In this document: positions 27,632 through 38,926 of the stretch, piece after piece
Layout of the letters: each line of letters starts with the position of its first letter
Numbering within the stretch: position 1 is the first letter of the stretch
Source: Streptomyces mangrovisoli
GTDB lineage: Bacteria; Actinomycetota; Actinomycetes; Streptomycetales; Streptomycetaceae
Assembly (NCBI RefSeq): GCF_000974985.2
Contig: NZ_LAVA02000050.1
Coordinates: forward strand, 1 to 46,607
Reading direction: 5' to 3'
Length of the DNA: 46,607 nt
Notes under the pieces: model-generated
What the model saw: only the letters and a program-made list of their open reading frames with translations
What the model was told of the DNA's origin: nothing
The model's database searches: none
Position numbers and translations under genes: made by a program

Positions 27632-28852
27632 TCAGGCGGACTGCCGGGCGGGGCGGCCGGCCTCGCGCATGCGGCCGTACGCGTAGACGCAGCCGGCCAG
27701 GGCGAGGTCGGACAGGAGCATGAAGCCGATCGCGTACGAGCCCTTGTTGCTGTAGACGGCGCCCATGACCAGGGGCGGGACGAAGCCGCCGAGGCCGCCG
27801 ATCGCGCCGACGATGCCGGTGACGCTGCCGACCTGCGGCGGCGGGGTGACCCGCGCGACCATCGCGAAGACGCTGCCGCTGGAGGTGCCGAGACCGGCCG
27901 CCATCACCAGGAGGAAGACCGTTCCGCCCGGGACGAGATGGGGCTCGAAGGCCTGGCACACCGCCATGATCCCGACGACGCCGAGCGCCCAGGAGGTGAC
28001 GACGGCGGGGTGGATGCGGTCGGAGAGCCAGCCGCCGATCGGGCGGAAGATCACCGTGACGAGCGCGAAGCCCGCCGCGCGGGACCCGGCGTCGGTGGGC
28101 GAGAGGTCGTACCAGGTCTTGAGGTACGTCGGCAGGTAGACACCGAACGCCACGATGCCGCCGAAGCCGATCGCGTAGAGCGCGGCGAGTTCCCAGGTGA
28201 CCCGCAGCCGTCCGGCCTCGCCCAGCCGTTCGGCCAGCGAGGTGGTCGGCACCACGCGGTCGGGGCGGTCGGAGATGAGGAAGTACGCGAGGACGGCGAA
28301 GACGGCCAGGGCGATGGCGAGGACCACGAACGGCAGGTTCTCGCCGTGCTTGTAGATGCGGGGGGTGAAGTAGCCGGACAGGGCCACCCCGCCCATGCCC
28401 ATGCCGAACACGCCGATGGCGAAGCCCCGGCGCGCGGGCGGGAACCAGGAGTTGACGAGGGGGACGCCGATCGCGAAGGTCGTGCCGCCGAGGCCGAGGA
28501 CGAACCCGACGACCAGGAGGCCCGCGTAGGAGTCCTTCACGGCGATGAGCAGCAGGACGGGCACGATGGTCAGCGCGGTGACCAGCGGGAACATGATCTT
28601 CGCGCCGAAGCGGTCGGTGAGCGCGCCGACCGGGACCCGGCCGAGCGAGCCGACGATCACGGGGACGGCGACCATCAGCGACTGCTCGAAGGAGCTCAGC
28701 GAGAGCTTCTCGCCCAGCGGGGTGGCGATCGGCGAGATGAGGTTCCAGGCCCAGAAGGTGAGCGCGAACCCGACGGTGGCGACGACGAGGTTGCGGTAGG
28801 CGGCGCCGCTCGCCGTGTCGCTCCCGGCGGCGCGGGCGGTCTGCGCGGTCAC
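27632..28852 (-). CDS. narK: Nitrate/nitrite transporter (MFS, NarK family)
   Basis: A 406-residue 12-helix major facilitator protein of the nitrate-nitrite porter family, moving nitrate in and/or nitrite out. The two family signatures are present: GLGGTTFAIGVPLVNSWFPP with GFAIGVFGMGMGG in the first half, and VGSVTGIVGAIGGLGGFVPP in the second. GTG 28852 overlaps the narI stop by 4 bases and has GGGAGAGGG upstream, so it is translated as the last gene of the nar operon. It ends just before a strong terminator. Confidence 0.94.
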   Translation of the reverse strand: MTAQTARAAGSDTASGAAYRNLVVATVGFALTFWAWNLISPIATPLGEKLSLSSFEQSLMVAVPVIVGSLGRVPVGALTDRFGAKIMFPLVTALTIVPVLLLIAVKDSYAGLLVVGFVLGLGGTTFAIGVPLVNSWFPPARRGFAIGVFGMGMGGVALSGYFTPRIYKHGENLPFVVLAIALAVFAVLAYFLISDRPDRVVPTTSLAERLGEAGRLRVTWELAALYAIGFGGIVAFGVYLPTYLKTWYDLSPTDAGSRAAGFALVTVIFRPIGGWLSDRIHPAVVTSWALGVVGIMAVCQAFEPHLVPGGTVFLLVMAAGLGTSSGSVFAMVARVTPPPQVGSVTGIVGAIGGLGGFVPPLVMGAVYSNKGSYAIGFMLLSDLALAGCVYAYGRMREAGRPARQSA

Positions 28853-29577
28853 TGGACCCTCTCCCATCCGGGCCGCTCGGAACGGGTGCCGAGCTGACCG
28901 CGTTCACGGCTGCGGTACACGATGTAGGGGCGGAAGAGGTACTGCACGGGAGCGCTGAACATGTGGATCAGCCGGGTGTAGGGGACGAGGGCGATGAGCG
29001 CGCACCCGATGACGATGTGGATCTGGTAGGTGACGGGGACGCCGTTCATCCGCGCGTAGTCCGGGTGCAGGGTGAAGACGCTGCGCAGCCAGGGGGCGAT
29101 GGTGGTGCGGTAGTCGTAGCCGTGGCCGCCCGCGTGCGAGAGCTTGGCGATCATGCCCATGAGGATGGCCGCGAGCAGGACGACGTACATGAGCTTGTCG
29201 TTGCGGGTGGTGGCGAGGAAGACGGGCCCGTTGGTGCGGCGGCGGTAGATCAGCAGCGCGATCCCGGCGACGGTGACGAGACCCGCGAGCGTGCCCGTGG
29301 TCAGGGAGAGGTAGTGGTACGCGGTCTCGCTCACCCCGAGCGCACTGGTCCAGGAGTCCGGCACGAACAGCCCGACGAGATGGCCGGCGAGCACGAACAG
29401 GATGCCGTAGTGGAACATCGGGGACGCGATCCGCAGCAGCCTCGACTCGTAGAGCTGCGAGGAGCGGGTGGTCCAGCCGAACTTGTCGTAGCGGTAGCGC
29501 CAGATGATCCCGCCGACGAGCAGGACGATCGTGACGTACGGCATCGCGGTCCACAGGAGGCTGTCGGCGAGGCTCAT
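28849..29577 (-). CDS. narI: Respiratory nitrate reductase gamma subunit (cytochrome b)
   Basis: A 242-residue di-heme membrane cytochrome b that oxidises menaquinol and passes electrons to NarH. Five transmembrane segments are visible. Candidate heme-ligating histidines lie in HYGILFVLAGHLVG (two, ten residues apart) and in the C-terminal IHIVIGC and LIHMFSAP segments. Start ATG 29577 overlaps the narJ stop (ATGA), and its own stop overlaps the narK start. Length is normal for NarI. Confidence 0.95.
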   Translation of the reverse strand: MSLADSLLWTAMPYVTIVLLVGGIIWRYRYDKFGWTTRSSQLYESRLLRIASPMFHYGILFVLAGHLVGLFVPDSWTSALGVSETAYHYLSLTTGTLAGLVTVAGIALLIYRRRTNGPVFLATTRNDKLMYVVLLAAILMGMIAKLSHAGGHGYDYRTTIAPWLRSVFTLHPDYARMNGVPVTYQIHIVIGCALIALVPYTRLIHMFSAPVQYLFRPYIVYRSRERGQLGTRSERPGWERVQ

Positions 29578-30184
29578 CGGGTGACCACCTCCAGCAGCGG
29601 GGTCCCGTACGGCGCCAGCCCCACGTCCTCGCGCGGCGGCCCGCTCCGTGCCATGGCCTGGGCCGCGGCGCGGTCGCGGGGGGAGGCGCCGGGCAGGGTG
29701 GCGACGAGCGCCTCCAGGAGGTGCGCCCAGGGCGAGTCGGCCTCGATCAGCGCGAAGCGCAGCAGTTCCAGCGCCGGGCGGTGGTCGCGCAGCAGGGTGT
29801 CGCTGCCGGTGAGGGCGGAGAACTCGCAGACGGCCGGGAGGAAGTCGGGGAGCTCCTCCGCGTCCGCGTACTCCCAGCCGTGCTCCCGGTAGATCTCCTT
29901 GAAGCGCACCAGGGACCGGCCCCGGCGGCGGGTGTCGCCGTCGGTCCACCAGGTGAGGTACAGGCAGCGGCGGCCGGTGAAGTCGAACGTCCGGACGTAC
30001 TCCTGCCGGAGCCGGCCCGGGTCGGTGGCCTCCACGTGGTCGAGGAAGGCGCGCACCCGACCGGCCCCCGGGCCGGGTCGTTCGTCGAGGGCCGCGCGCA
30101 GGAGGCCGAGACCGGCCCGGAGATCGTCGTCGGGGTGGACCAGGCAGCGGGCGACCGCGGCGCGGACGACGGCGTGCGGGGTGG

Positions 30185-30188
<4 letters not shown>
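29574..30188 (-). CDS. narJ: Nitrate reductase molybdenum cofactor assembly chaperone
   Basis: A 204-residue cytoplasmic chaperone (NarJ/TorD family) that holds apo-NarGH while the molybdenum cofactor is inserted. It is largely alpha-helical, with the conserved segment YVRTFDFTGRRCLYLTWWTDG and the following DTRRRG. Both ends overlap neighbours by 4 bases: ATG 30188 with the narH stop, and its stop with narI. It is not part of the final enzyme. Confidence 0.94.
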
Positions 30189-32005
<1,817 letters not shown>

Positions 32006-32006
32006 G

Positions 32007-35000
32007 TCAGTACTCCACCGGTTCGGTGCGGCGCCGGATGACCGTGATCTCGTCGCGCTGGTTGCCCGTCGGGCCCAGGTAGTTGAACGCCCAGCTCAAC
32101 TGGGCGTAGCCGCCGATGAGATGGGACGGCTTGAGGAGGAGCCGGGTGAGGGAGTTGTGGGTCCCGCCGCGCCTGCCCGTCGTCTGCGCCCTGGGGGTGC
32201 CGACGACGCGGTCCTGGGCGTGGTGCATGTACACCGTGCCCTGCGGCATACGGTGGCTGACGACCGCGCGGGCCGCGACGACGCCGTTGCGGTTGACCGC
32301 CTCGATCCAGTCGTTGTCGCGCACGCCGATCGTCTCGGCGTCCTGCGGGGACATCCAGATGTTCTGGCCGCCGCGGGAGAGCGACAGCATCAGCAGGTTG
32401 TCCTGGTACTCGGAGTGGATGGACCACTTGCTGTGCGGGGTGAGGTAGCGGACGGTCACCTCGGCCTGGCCGTCGGCGCCGGTCTCCGTGCGGTCGCCGA
32501 AGAGGCGGCGCATGTCCAGCGGCGGCCGGTAGACGGGCAGCGCCTCGCCGAGTTCGTGGATCCAGTCGTGGTCGAGGAAGAAGTGCTGGCGTCCGGTGAG
32601 GGTGTGCCAGGGCTTGGCGTGCTCGGTGTTGAGGGTGAACGCGGTGTAGCGGCGCCCGCCCGCCTCGCTGCCCGACCACTCCGGCGAGGTGATGACCGGC
32701 ACGGGTGCCGCCTGGGTGTCGGCGTACGTGATCCGCTTGCCCTCGTGCTCGGCGGCGAGGTGGGCCATCGGCTGCCCGGTGCGGCGCTCCAGGGTGTGGA
32801 AGCCCTGGGTGGCGAGATGACCGTTGGTGGTGCCGGACAGGGCGAGGATCGTGTTCGCGGCCTTGACGGCCGTGTCGAGGAGCGGTCGTCCCGCCGCCGG
32901 TCCCGCGCCGCGCACACCGTGCCGGTCGGCGAGCAGCCGCACCTCCTCCGCGACGTCGAAGGCGATGCCCTTGACCGGCAGGCCTAGCTTCTCCGCCAGC
33001 GGGCCGAGGGTGGCCATCTTCTCGCCGATGGCGCCGTAGTCCCGCTCCACGACGGTCAGTTGGGGCATGGTCTTCCCCGGTACGGGCTCGCACTCGCCGC
33101 GCCGCCAGTCGAGCGCGACGCCCCCGGGCTGCGCGGTCTCGCCCGGGGTGTCGTGCTGGAGGGCGGTGGCGACCAGGTCGCGGCGCACGCCGAGGTGGCG
33201 GGCGGCCATGGCGGAGAAGGACTGGGCGAGGGCGTGGAAGGCGGCGAAGTCGGTGCGGGCCTGCCAGGGCGGGTCGACGGCCGGGGTGAAGGAGTGCACG
33301 TAGGGGTGCATGTCCGTGCTGGACAGGTCGTGCTTCTCGTACCAGGTGGCGGCCGGCAGGACGACGTCCGACATGAGGGTCGAGGACGTCATGCGGAAGT
33401 CCAGGGACAGGAGCAGGTCGAGCTTTCCCTCGGGTGCCTGCTCGTGCCAGCGCACGTCGCGCGGGCGTTCCCCGGGGGCGGCCTCCTCGGCGCCCAGCGA
33501 GGAGGTGGTGCCGAGCAGGTGCTTCTGGAAGTACTCGGCGCCCTTCGCGGACGAGCCCAGCAGGTTGGCCCGCCAGAGGGTGACGATCCGCGGCCAGTTG
33601 GCGGGGGCGTCCGGGTCCTCCCCCGCGAATCCCAGTTTCCCCGCGCGGAGTTGGTTCACCGCGTACACGGCCGGGTCCTCGTCGCCCGCCTCGTCGCACA
33701 GGTCGAGCGGATTGCGGTCGAAGGTCGGGTAGGAGGGCATCCACCCCGAACGGGTCGCCTGGGCCAGGCAGTCGGCGGCCGTCATCCCGGCGAACGCCCC
33801 GGTGCCGAGCGGGGAGGCGAGGGTGTCGGCGCGGTAGTGGTCGTAGCGCCACTGGTCGGTGTTGAGGAACCAGTAGGCGGTGCCGATCGCCTGGCGCGGC
33901 GGGCGCGACCAGTCGGACGCGGCGGCCAGGGTGGCCCAGCCGGTCGCCGGGCGGCACTTCTCCTGGCCGACGTAGTGCGCCCAGCCGCCGCCGTTGCGGC
34001 CCTGGCAGCCGGTGAGCTGGAGCAGGGCGAGGAAGGCGCGGTAGATCGTCTCGGAGTGGAACCAGTGGTTCGTGCCGGCGCCCATGAGGATCATGCAGCG
34101 GCCCCGGGACCGCTCGGCGGCGTCCGCGAACTCCCGCGCGGTACGGACGGCCGCCGCGGCCGGGACGGAGGTGTGGACCTCCTGCCAGGCGGGCGTGCAG
34201 GGGACTTCGGGGTCGTCGTAGCCCGTGGGCCAGGCCCCGGGGAGCCCTTCGCGGCCGACGCCGTACTGGGCGAGCAGCAGGTCGTAGACGGTCGTCACCA
34301 GACGGCCGCCGACGCGCGCGGCGGGGACACCGGCGGCGCGGACCGCCCCGCTGCCCTGGCCGTGCGGCCCGCCGTCGGTGTCGAAGCGGGGCAGCAGCAC
34401 CTGGGTGGGAACGGCTCCGTCCTGTCCGTACAGCGTCAGCCGTGGCTCCAGATCCCCGAGTTCCAGATTCCACCGGCCCTCGCCCGACGCGGTCCAGCGG
34501 AAGCCGAGCGACCCGCCGGGGACCTCTGGCCGCCCGGTCCGCCCGTCGAGGACGACGGTCTTCCACGCGGCGCCTTCGGTGGTGTCCCCCAGGTCGGAGG
34601 CGCGCAGGAACTTGTCCGGGACGTGCCCGCCGTCGTGCTCCCGCAGGGTGACGAGGAACGGGAGGTCGGTGAAACGCCGTACGTAGTCCGTGAAGAACGG
34701 CACCTGCCGGTCGACGAAGAACTCCTTCAGCACGACGTGGCCCATCGCGAGGGCCAGCGCGCCGTCGGTGCCGGGGTGGGGGTGCAGCCACTCGTCGGCG
34801 AACTTGGTGTTGTCGGCGTAGTCCGGGGAGACGACGACGACCTTCTGGCCGCGGTAGCGGGCCTCGGCCATCCAGTGCGCGTCCGGCGTGCGGGTGACCG
34901 GGACGTTGGTGCCCCACATCATCAGGTACGCCGCGTCCCACCAGTCGCCCGACTCGGGGACGTCCGTCTGGTCGCCGAAGACCTGCGGGGAGGCGACGGG

Positions 35001-35717
35001 CAGATCGGCGTACCAGTCGTAGAACGACAGCATGGGGGCGCCGATCAGCGAGTGGAACCGGGCGCCGGCGGCGTGCGAGACCATGGACATCGCGGGGATC
35101 GGCGAGAAGCCGGCGATGCGGTCGGGGCCGTACGTCTTGATGGTGTGGACGTGCGCGGCGGCGGCGATCTCCACCGCCTCGTCCCAACTCGCCCGCACCA
35201 GGCCGCCCTTGCCGCGGGCCTGCTGGTAGCGGCGGCGGCGCTCGGGGTCGGCCTGGAGATCGGCCCACGCGGTGACCGGGTCGCCGGTGCGCGCCCTGGC
35301 CTCCCGGTACATCTCCAGGAGGACGCCGCGGACGTACGGGTAGCGCACCCGGGTCGGCGAGTACGTGTACCAGGAGAACGCGGCCCCGCGCGGACAGCCG
35401 CGCGGCTCGTACTCGGGGCGGTCCGGGCCGACGCTCGGATAGTCCGTCTCCTGGGTCTCCCAGGTGATGATGCCGTCCTTGACGTACACCTTCCACCGGC
35501 AGGAACCGGTGCAGTTGACCCCGTGGGTGGACCGTACGACCTTGTCGTGGCTCCACCGGTCCCGGTAGAAGACGTCACCGCCGCGCCCGCCCTCCTTGGA
35601 GAGCGTGCGCAGATCGGCGGAGGTCTCCCCCCGCCGGAAGAACCGCCCGGCGCGCAGCAGCAGCTCACTGGCCGTGCCGTCCATCCCGCCGGCACCTCGG
35701 GCTTCGGTCGCGGGCAC
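32007..35717 (-). CDS. narG: Respiratory nitrate reductase alpha subunit (catalytic)
   Basis: A 1236-residue molybdo-bis-MGD catalytic subunit reducing nitrate to nitrite on the cytoplasmic side. The N-terminal FS0 cluster ligands His65, Cys69, Cys73 and Cys108 (THGVNCTGSC and RGCPRG) are offset by exactly 16 from E. coli NarG. The Asp molybdenum-ligand segment SFYDWYADLP and the downstream QTDVPESGDWW are present. There is no Tat signal, as expected for a cytoplasm-facing NarG. GTG 35717 has GGGGAG upstream. It heads narGHJIK, whose genes overlap or abut throughout. No clear regulator site was found in the promoter region 35718-35948, which contains an 8-G run and duplicated GCTCCGCCCC units. 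Confidence 0.97.
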   Translation of the reverse strand: MPATEARGAGGMDGTASELLLRAGRFFRRGETSADLRTLSKEGGRGGDVFYRDRWSHDKVVRSTHGVNCTGSCRWKVYVKDGIITWETQETDYPSVGPDRPEYEPRGCPRGAAFSWYTYSPTRVRYPYVRGVLLEMYREARARTGDPVTAWADLQADPERRRRYQQARGKGGLVRASWDEAVEIAAAAHVHTIKTYGPDRIAGFSPIPAMSMVSHAAGARFHSLIGAPMLSFYDWYADLPVASPQVFGDQTDVPESGDWWDAAYLMMWGTNVPVTRTPDAHWMAEARYRGQKVVVVSPDYADNTKFADEWLHPHPGTDGALALAMGHVVLKEFFVDRQVPFFTDYVRRFTDLPFLVTLREHDGGHVPDKFLRASDLGDTTEGAAWKTVVLDGRTGRPEVPGGSLGFRWTASGEGRWNLELGDLEPRLTLYGQDGAVPTQVLLPRFDTDGGPHGQGSGAVRAAGVPAARVGGRLVTTVYDLLLAQYGVGREGLPGAWPTGYDDPEVPCTPAWQEVHTSVPAAAAVRTAREFADAAERSRGRCMILMGAGTNHWFHSETIYRAFLALLQLTGCQGRNGGGWAHYVGQEKCRPATGWATLAAASDWSRPPRQAIGTAYWFLNTDQWRYDHYRADTLASPLGTGAFAGMTAADCLAQATRSGWMPSYPTFDRNPLDLCDEAGDEDPAVYAVNQLRAGKLGFAGEDPDAPANWPRIVTLWRANLLGSSAKGAEYFQKHLLGTTSSLGAEEAAPGERPRDVRWHEQAPEGKLDLLLSLDFRMTSSTLMSDVVLPAATWYEKHDLSSTDMHPYVHSFTPAVDPPWQARTDFAAFHALAQSFSAMAARHLGVRRDLVATALQHDTPGETAQPGGVALDWRRGECEPVPGKTMPQLTVVERDYGAIGEKMATLGPLAEKLGLPVKGIAFDVAEEVRLLADRHGVRGAGPAAGRPLLDTAVKAANTILALSGTTNGHLATQGFHTLERRTGQPMAHLAAEHEGKRITYADTQAAPVPVITSPEWSGSEAGGRRYTAFTLNTEHAKPWHTLTGRQHFFLDHDWIHELGEALPVYRPPLDMRRLFGDRTETGADGQAEVTVRYLTPHSKWSIHSEYQDNLLMLSLSRGGQNIWMSPQDAETIGVRDNDWIEAVNRNGVVAARAVVSHRMPQGTVYMHHAQDRVVGTPRAQTTGRRGGTHNSLTRLLLKPSHLIGGYAQLSWAFNYLGPTGNQRDEITVIRRRTEPVEY

Positions 35718-35948
35718 GGCTGCTCCCCTCGGGTGGCTTCACCCCAGGGCACCATCGGCGGGCGGGGGGCGCATGTGCGGGGGGGGCTGAAGGGGTGAGG
35801 GGACGGGTCGCGTGCGCGCCGTCGGACCCGCGCTCCGCCCCGCTCCGCCCCGGGCACTGCGGGGGCGTCCCCGGCCACGAGACCCGAACGCCGGGGATAC
35901 GGTCGGGGCTTCGACGAGAAGCCGGAACGACGAGAAAGAGGAGCCGCG

Positions 35949-36160
35949 GTGAGCTCCGGCGCGGGTTCGACCGCCGAGGTACGCGAGAGGGACCGGGGGC
36001 CGCGGCCCGGATCGGCACCGGCGTGTGCGCCGGCGTCCTCACCCTCGCGGCACTGGTGACCGGCTACGTCGTGCTCACGGCCCACATGGTCGAGCCGGAC
36101 GGCCCGTGGGACCGGCAGGCCGTCATGCAGCAGATGACGAGACCACCTCTTGTTCCCTGA
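35949..36160 (+). pseudogene. Small single-pass membrane protein, apparently frameshifted
   Basis: GTG 35949 has a strong ribosome site (AAGAGGAG, 5 bases away), but its frame stops after about 36 residues of low-complexity sequence. Adding one base to the five-G run at 35995-35999 would join this start to an open frame encoding a clear transmembrane helix (GVCAGVLTLAALVTGYVVLTA) and ending at 36160, about 70 residues in all. So the gene is either truly broken or carries a base-calling error. I do not recognise the family. It is divergent from narG and precedes the Lrp-type regulator gene. Confidence 0.45.
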
Positions 36161-36187
36161 AGCCGCTCCCCACTGAAGGATGTGTGC

Positions 36188-37219
36188 ATGCTCGACGCCC
36201 TGGATCGTGCCCTGATTCACGCGCTGCACATAGACGGCCGCGCGCCCTTCAGCCAGATCGCCGCCGCACTCGAGGTGTCCCCCCAGACCATCGCCCGTCG
36301 CTACCGGCGGCTGCGGGACGAGGCGTCGCTGCGCATCGTCGGGCTCGCGGACCCGCACCGGGCGGGGCAGACACAGTGGCTCGTGCGGCTGACCGCCGCG
36401 GCGAGCTCGGCGCAGGACCTCGCGCACGCCCTGGCCCGCCGCCCGGACACGTCGTGGGTCAAACTCACCTCCGGCGGCACCGAGATCGTCGCCATCGTGC
36501 ACGCGCCGACCGACGCCGGCAGCTCCCTGCTGTTGCGCGACATCCCGCGCACCGACCACATCACGGCCATGTCCGCGCACTGGCTACTGCACATGTACCT
36601 CGGCGGCCCGACGAACTGGCGCCGCAGCGTGAACTCCCTCAGCGAGGAACAGCAGCGCGTCCTGCGCTCGGACGACGCCGCCGACACCGCGTACGTGCCG
36701 GTGCCGCGGCGACTGGGCGACGGGGACGCCGATCTGCTGGTGGCGCTCCAGAAGGACGGGCGCGCCAGCCACGCGGAACTCGCCCGGGCGACCGGCTGGT
36801 CCCCCGTCACCGTCGCCCGCCGACTGGCCGATCTCCAGGCGGGCGGGGCCCTGTTCTTCGACGTGGAGGTCGACACCGGGCTGTTCGGCGCCCACACCAG
36901 GGCGCTGCTGTGGATGTCGGTGAGCCCGGCGCATCTGGACCATGTGGCGACGACGCTGGCGGGCCACGACGAGCTCGCCTTCGTCGCGGCGACCACGGGG
37001 CCCACCAACCTGGTGGCCCAGGCGCTGTGCCGGGACCCGGCCGACCTGCACCACTATCTGACCCGCCGGCTCGGCTCTCTCGACGCGATCCACACCCTGG
37101 AGACCAGCCCGGTGCTCCAGAACATCAAGGCGGCCAGCCCCATGATCTCGGATCTGGCCCGCACCCGGCGCGCGGCTTCGGCTTCGGCTTCGGCTTCGGC
37201 GTCACGGACCCGGCTGTGA
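36188..37219 (+). CDS. Two-module Lrp/AsnC family transcriptional regulator
   Basis: A 343-residue regulator made of two Lrp/AsnC modules in tandem: a helix-turn-helix at about 4-45 (FSQIAAALEVSPQTIARRYRRL), a ligand/oligomerisation region, then a second HTH near 185-215 (HAELARATGWSPVTVARRLADL) with another RAM-like domain. Such double proteins are common in Streptomyces; single Lrp proteins are about 150 residues. ATG 36188 is chosen for GAAGGA 7 bases upstream. The C-terminus ends in ASASASASAS from a GGCTTC microsatellite, and the last 18 bases overlap the 3' end of the convergent efflux gene. Its targets are unknown. Confidence 0.88.
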   Translation: MLDALDRALIHALHIDGRAPFSQIAAALEVSPQTIARRYRRLRDEASLRIVGLADPHRAGQTQWLVRLTAAASSAQDLAHALARRPDTSWVKLTSGGTEIVAIVHAPTDAGSSLLLRDIPRTDHITAMSAHWLLHMYLGGPTNWRRSVNSLSEEQQRVLRSDDAADTAYVPVPRRLGDGDADLLVALQKDGRASHAELARATGWSPVTVARRLADLQAGGALFFDVEVDTGLFGAHTRALLWMSVSPAHLDHVATTLAGHDELAFVAATTGPTNLVAQALCRDPADLHHYLTRRLGSLDAIHTLETSPVLQNIKAASPMISDLARTRRAASASASASASRTRL

Positions 37220-38695
37220 AGGCGCACGGTGCACGCCCGGATCATGGTGCACCCCGGCCCCCTCGGGCGCATCCTTCCCGGTCATCGGCCTGCTGGTGAC
37301 GAAGCTGACCACCACCAGACCCACCGCGACCCAGAAGGCGACCTGGACCGCGTGCAGCGCGGCCGAAGGCCCGCCGGAACCGGCGCCGTCGAGGTAGACG
37401 CTGCCGAGGACGGCCACGCCGAGCGTGGCGCCCAGCTGCTGGACGGCGTTGAGCAGTCCGGCGGCCGACCCGATCTCCTGCGGCTTCAGGGGCTTCAGGG
37501 CGATGGTGAAGAAGGCGGGGCTGAAGAACCCGACGCCCAGACCCACCATCCCGAGCGCGAGCAGCAGCGGCGTCGGGTACGAGGTGGGGTCCGCCTGGTG
37601 GTAGACGGCGATCGCGGCCAGCTCACCGACCAGCAGCACGGCGAGCCCCAGCGACATCATGCGGTGCCCGTGGCGCCGTACGAGATGGGCGCCGGCCGCC
37701 CAGGACGCCACGGCCAGGCCCACCGACCACGGGGCGAGGGTCAGGCCCGCCTTCAGCACGTCGGTGCCGAGCCCCAGTTGGAGCTGGAGCACGATGACCG
37801 TCATCAGGCCGTTGGTCACCGCGAAGAACGTCGCCGATGTCACCAGCGCGGCGGGGAAGCCCCGGTGCGCGAACAGGCTCGGCTCGACCAGCGGGCTGCG
37901 GCCGGCGGCCGCCATGCGGCGCTGATGCACCGCGAACACCGCCATGAGGAGCAGTCCGGCCACGATCGCCGCCCAACTGCCCGCGGACATCGCGGTGATG
38001 TCCGCGCCGATCAGCGGATGGACCACCAGCCCGACGCCGAGGGCGGCCAGCAGCGTGCCCGTGAGGTCGAGCGTGGGCCGCTTGGGAGCCCTGTTCTCCG
38101 GCAGTTTGCGGGCGAGGCCCAGCACGACCAGCGACACGGGCACGTTGACCAGGAAGGTCGCCCGCCACGACGAGCCGAACAGGTCGGCGTGGGTCAGCAC
38201 CCCGCCGAGCACCGGACCGCACACGGCGGCCAGGCCCATCACGGGGCCGATGCTGCCGAGGGCCTTGGACATCTCGTCACCGGCGAACATCGTCTTGATC
38301 AGGCCGATGGTCTGGGGAATGATCACGGCCGCCGCGGCCCCCTGGACCACCCTGAAGGCGATCAGCGCCCCCACCGATGGCGCCAGGGCGCAGGCCGCGG
38401 ACGCCAGCATGAATCCCGTGACGCCGATGACGAACAGCCGTCGCCGGCCGGCGATGTCGCCCAGCCGGCCGCCGGTGATCAGCAGCACCGCGAACGGGAG
38501 GGTGTAGGCCGTGGTGAACCACTGGATGTCGGACACCGAGCCGCCCAGATCGGCGTGGATCGCGGGCGCGGCGACCTGCACGATGGTCGCGTCCAGCAGG
38601 TTCATGGCCTCACCGAGCAACAGGGCGGTCAGCGCCGGCCACCGCCATCGGTACGCCGCCGCGGGCGTCGGCGCCAGCACGTTCTCAGCGGTCAT
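37202..38695 (-). CDS. DHA2-family MFS drug efflux transporter
   Basis: A 497-residue, 14-helix major facilitator of the EmrB/QacA (DHA2) class, a proton-driven exporter of drugs or metabolites. The family motif A reads GGRLGDIAGRRR (about 75-86), and the motif-C-like Gly/Pro-rich helix (GLAAVCGPVLGGVL) is present. TM1 contains LLDATIVQVAAP, the family's acidic TM1 motif. ATG 38695 has GGAGGAGAGGA upstream. It is convergent with, and overlaps, the Lrp-type regulator gene. The substrate cannot be told from sequence. Confidence 0.92.
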   Translation of the reverse strand: MTAENVLAPTPAAAYRWRWPALTALLLGEAMNLLDATIVQVAAPAIHADLGGSVSDIQWFTTAYTLPFAVLLITGGRLGDIAGRRRLFVIGVTGFMLASAACALAPSVGALIAFRVVQGAAAAVIIPQTIGLIKTMFAGDEMSKALGSIGPVMGLAAVCGPVLGGVLTHADLFGSSWRATFLVNVPVSLVVLGLARKLPENRAPKRPTLDLTGTLLAALGVGLVVHPLIGADITAMSAGSWAAIVAGLLLMAVFAVHQRRMAAAGRSPLVEPSLFAHRGFPAALVTSATFFAVTNGLMTVIVLQLQLGLGTDVLKAGLTLAPWSVGLAVASWAAGAHLVRRHGHRMMSLGLAVLLVGELAAIAVYHQADPTSYPTPLLLALGMVGLGVGFFSPAFFTIALKPLKPQEIGSAAGLLNAVQQLGATLGVAVLGSVYLDGAGSGGPSAALHAVQVAFWVAVGLVVVSFVTSRPMTGKDAPEGAGVHHDPGVHRAPSQPGP

Positions 38696-38832
38696 CGGGG
38701 TTCCTCTCCTCCGTCGTCGACGCGCCGGACCGGTCCCTGGCCTTCAGGGCACCGGGTCCGGCCACGAGTCAGCGTGGGGAAAGGGCCGTACCGCCTCCAG
38801 CCGTGGCCGGGAGATGGACGATTCCTTCCATG

Positions 38833-38852
38833 GAGGACGTCCTCGACGAGGA
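38833..38852. promoter_or_regulatory. Overlapping palindromes upstream of the efflux gene
   Basis: GAGGACGTCCTC (38833-38844) and TCCTCGACGAGGA (38840-38852) are two perfect palindromes sharing five bases, about 140 bp upstream of the efflux-pump start. This could be a TetR- or MarR-type operator. The rest of 38696-38926 shows no gene. Confidence 0.3.
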
Positions 38853-38926
38853 TTTCCCACGCGGTCCCTCGCGGACGAGGGCGTCGTCCGCGAAGGTCCG
38901 TGCGCGCGAGACGGGGAGACGGCCGG

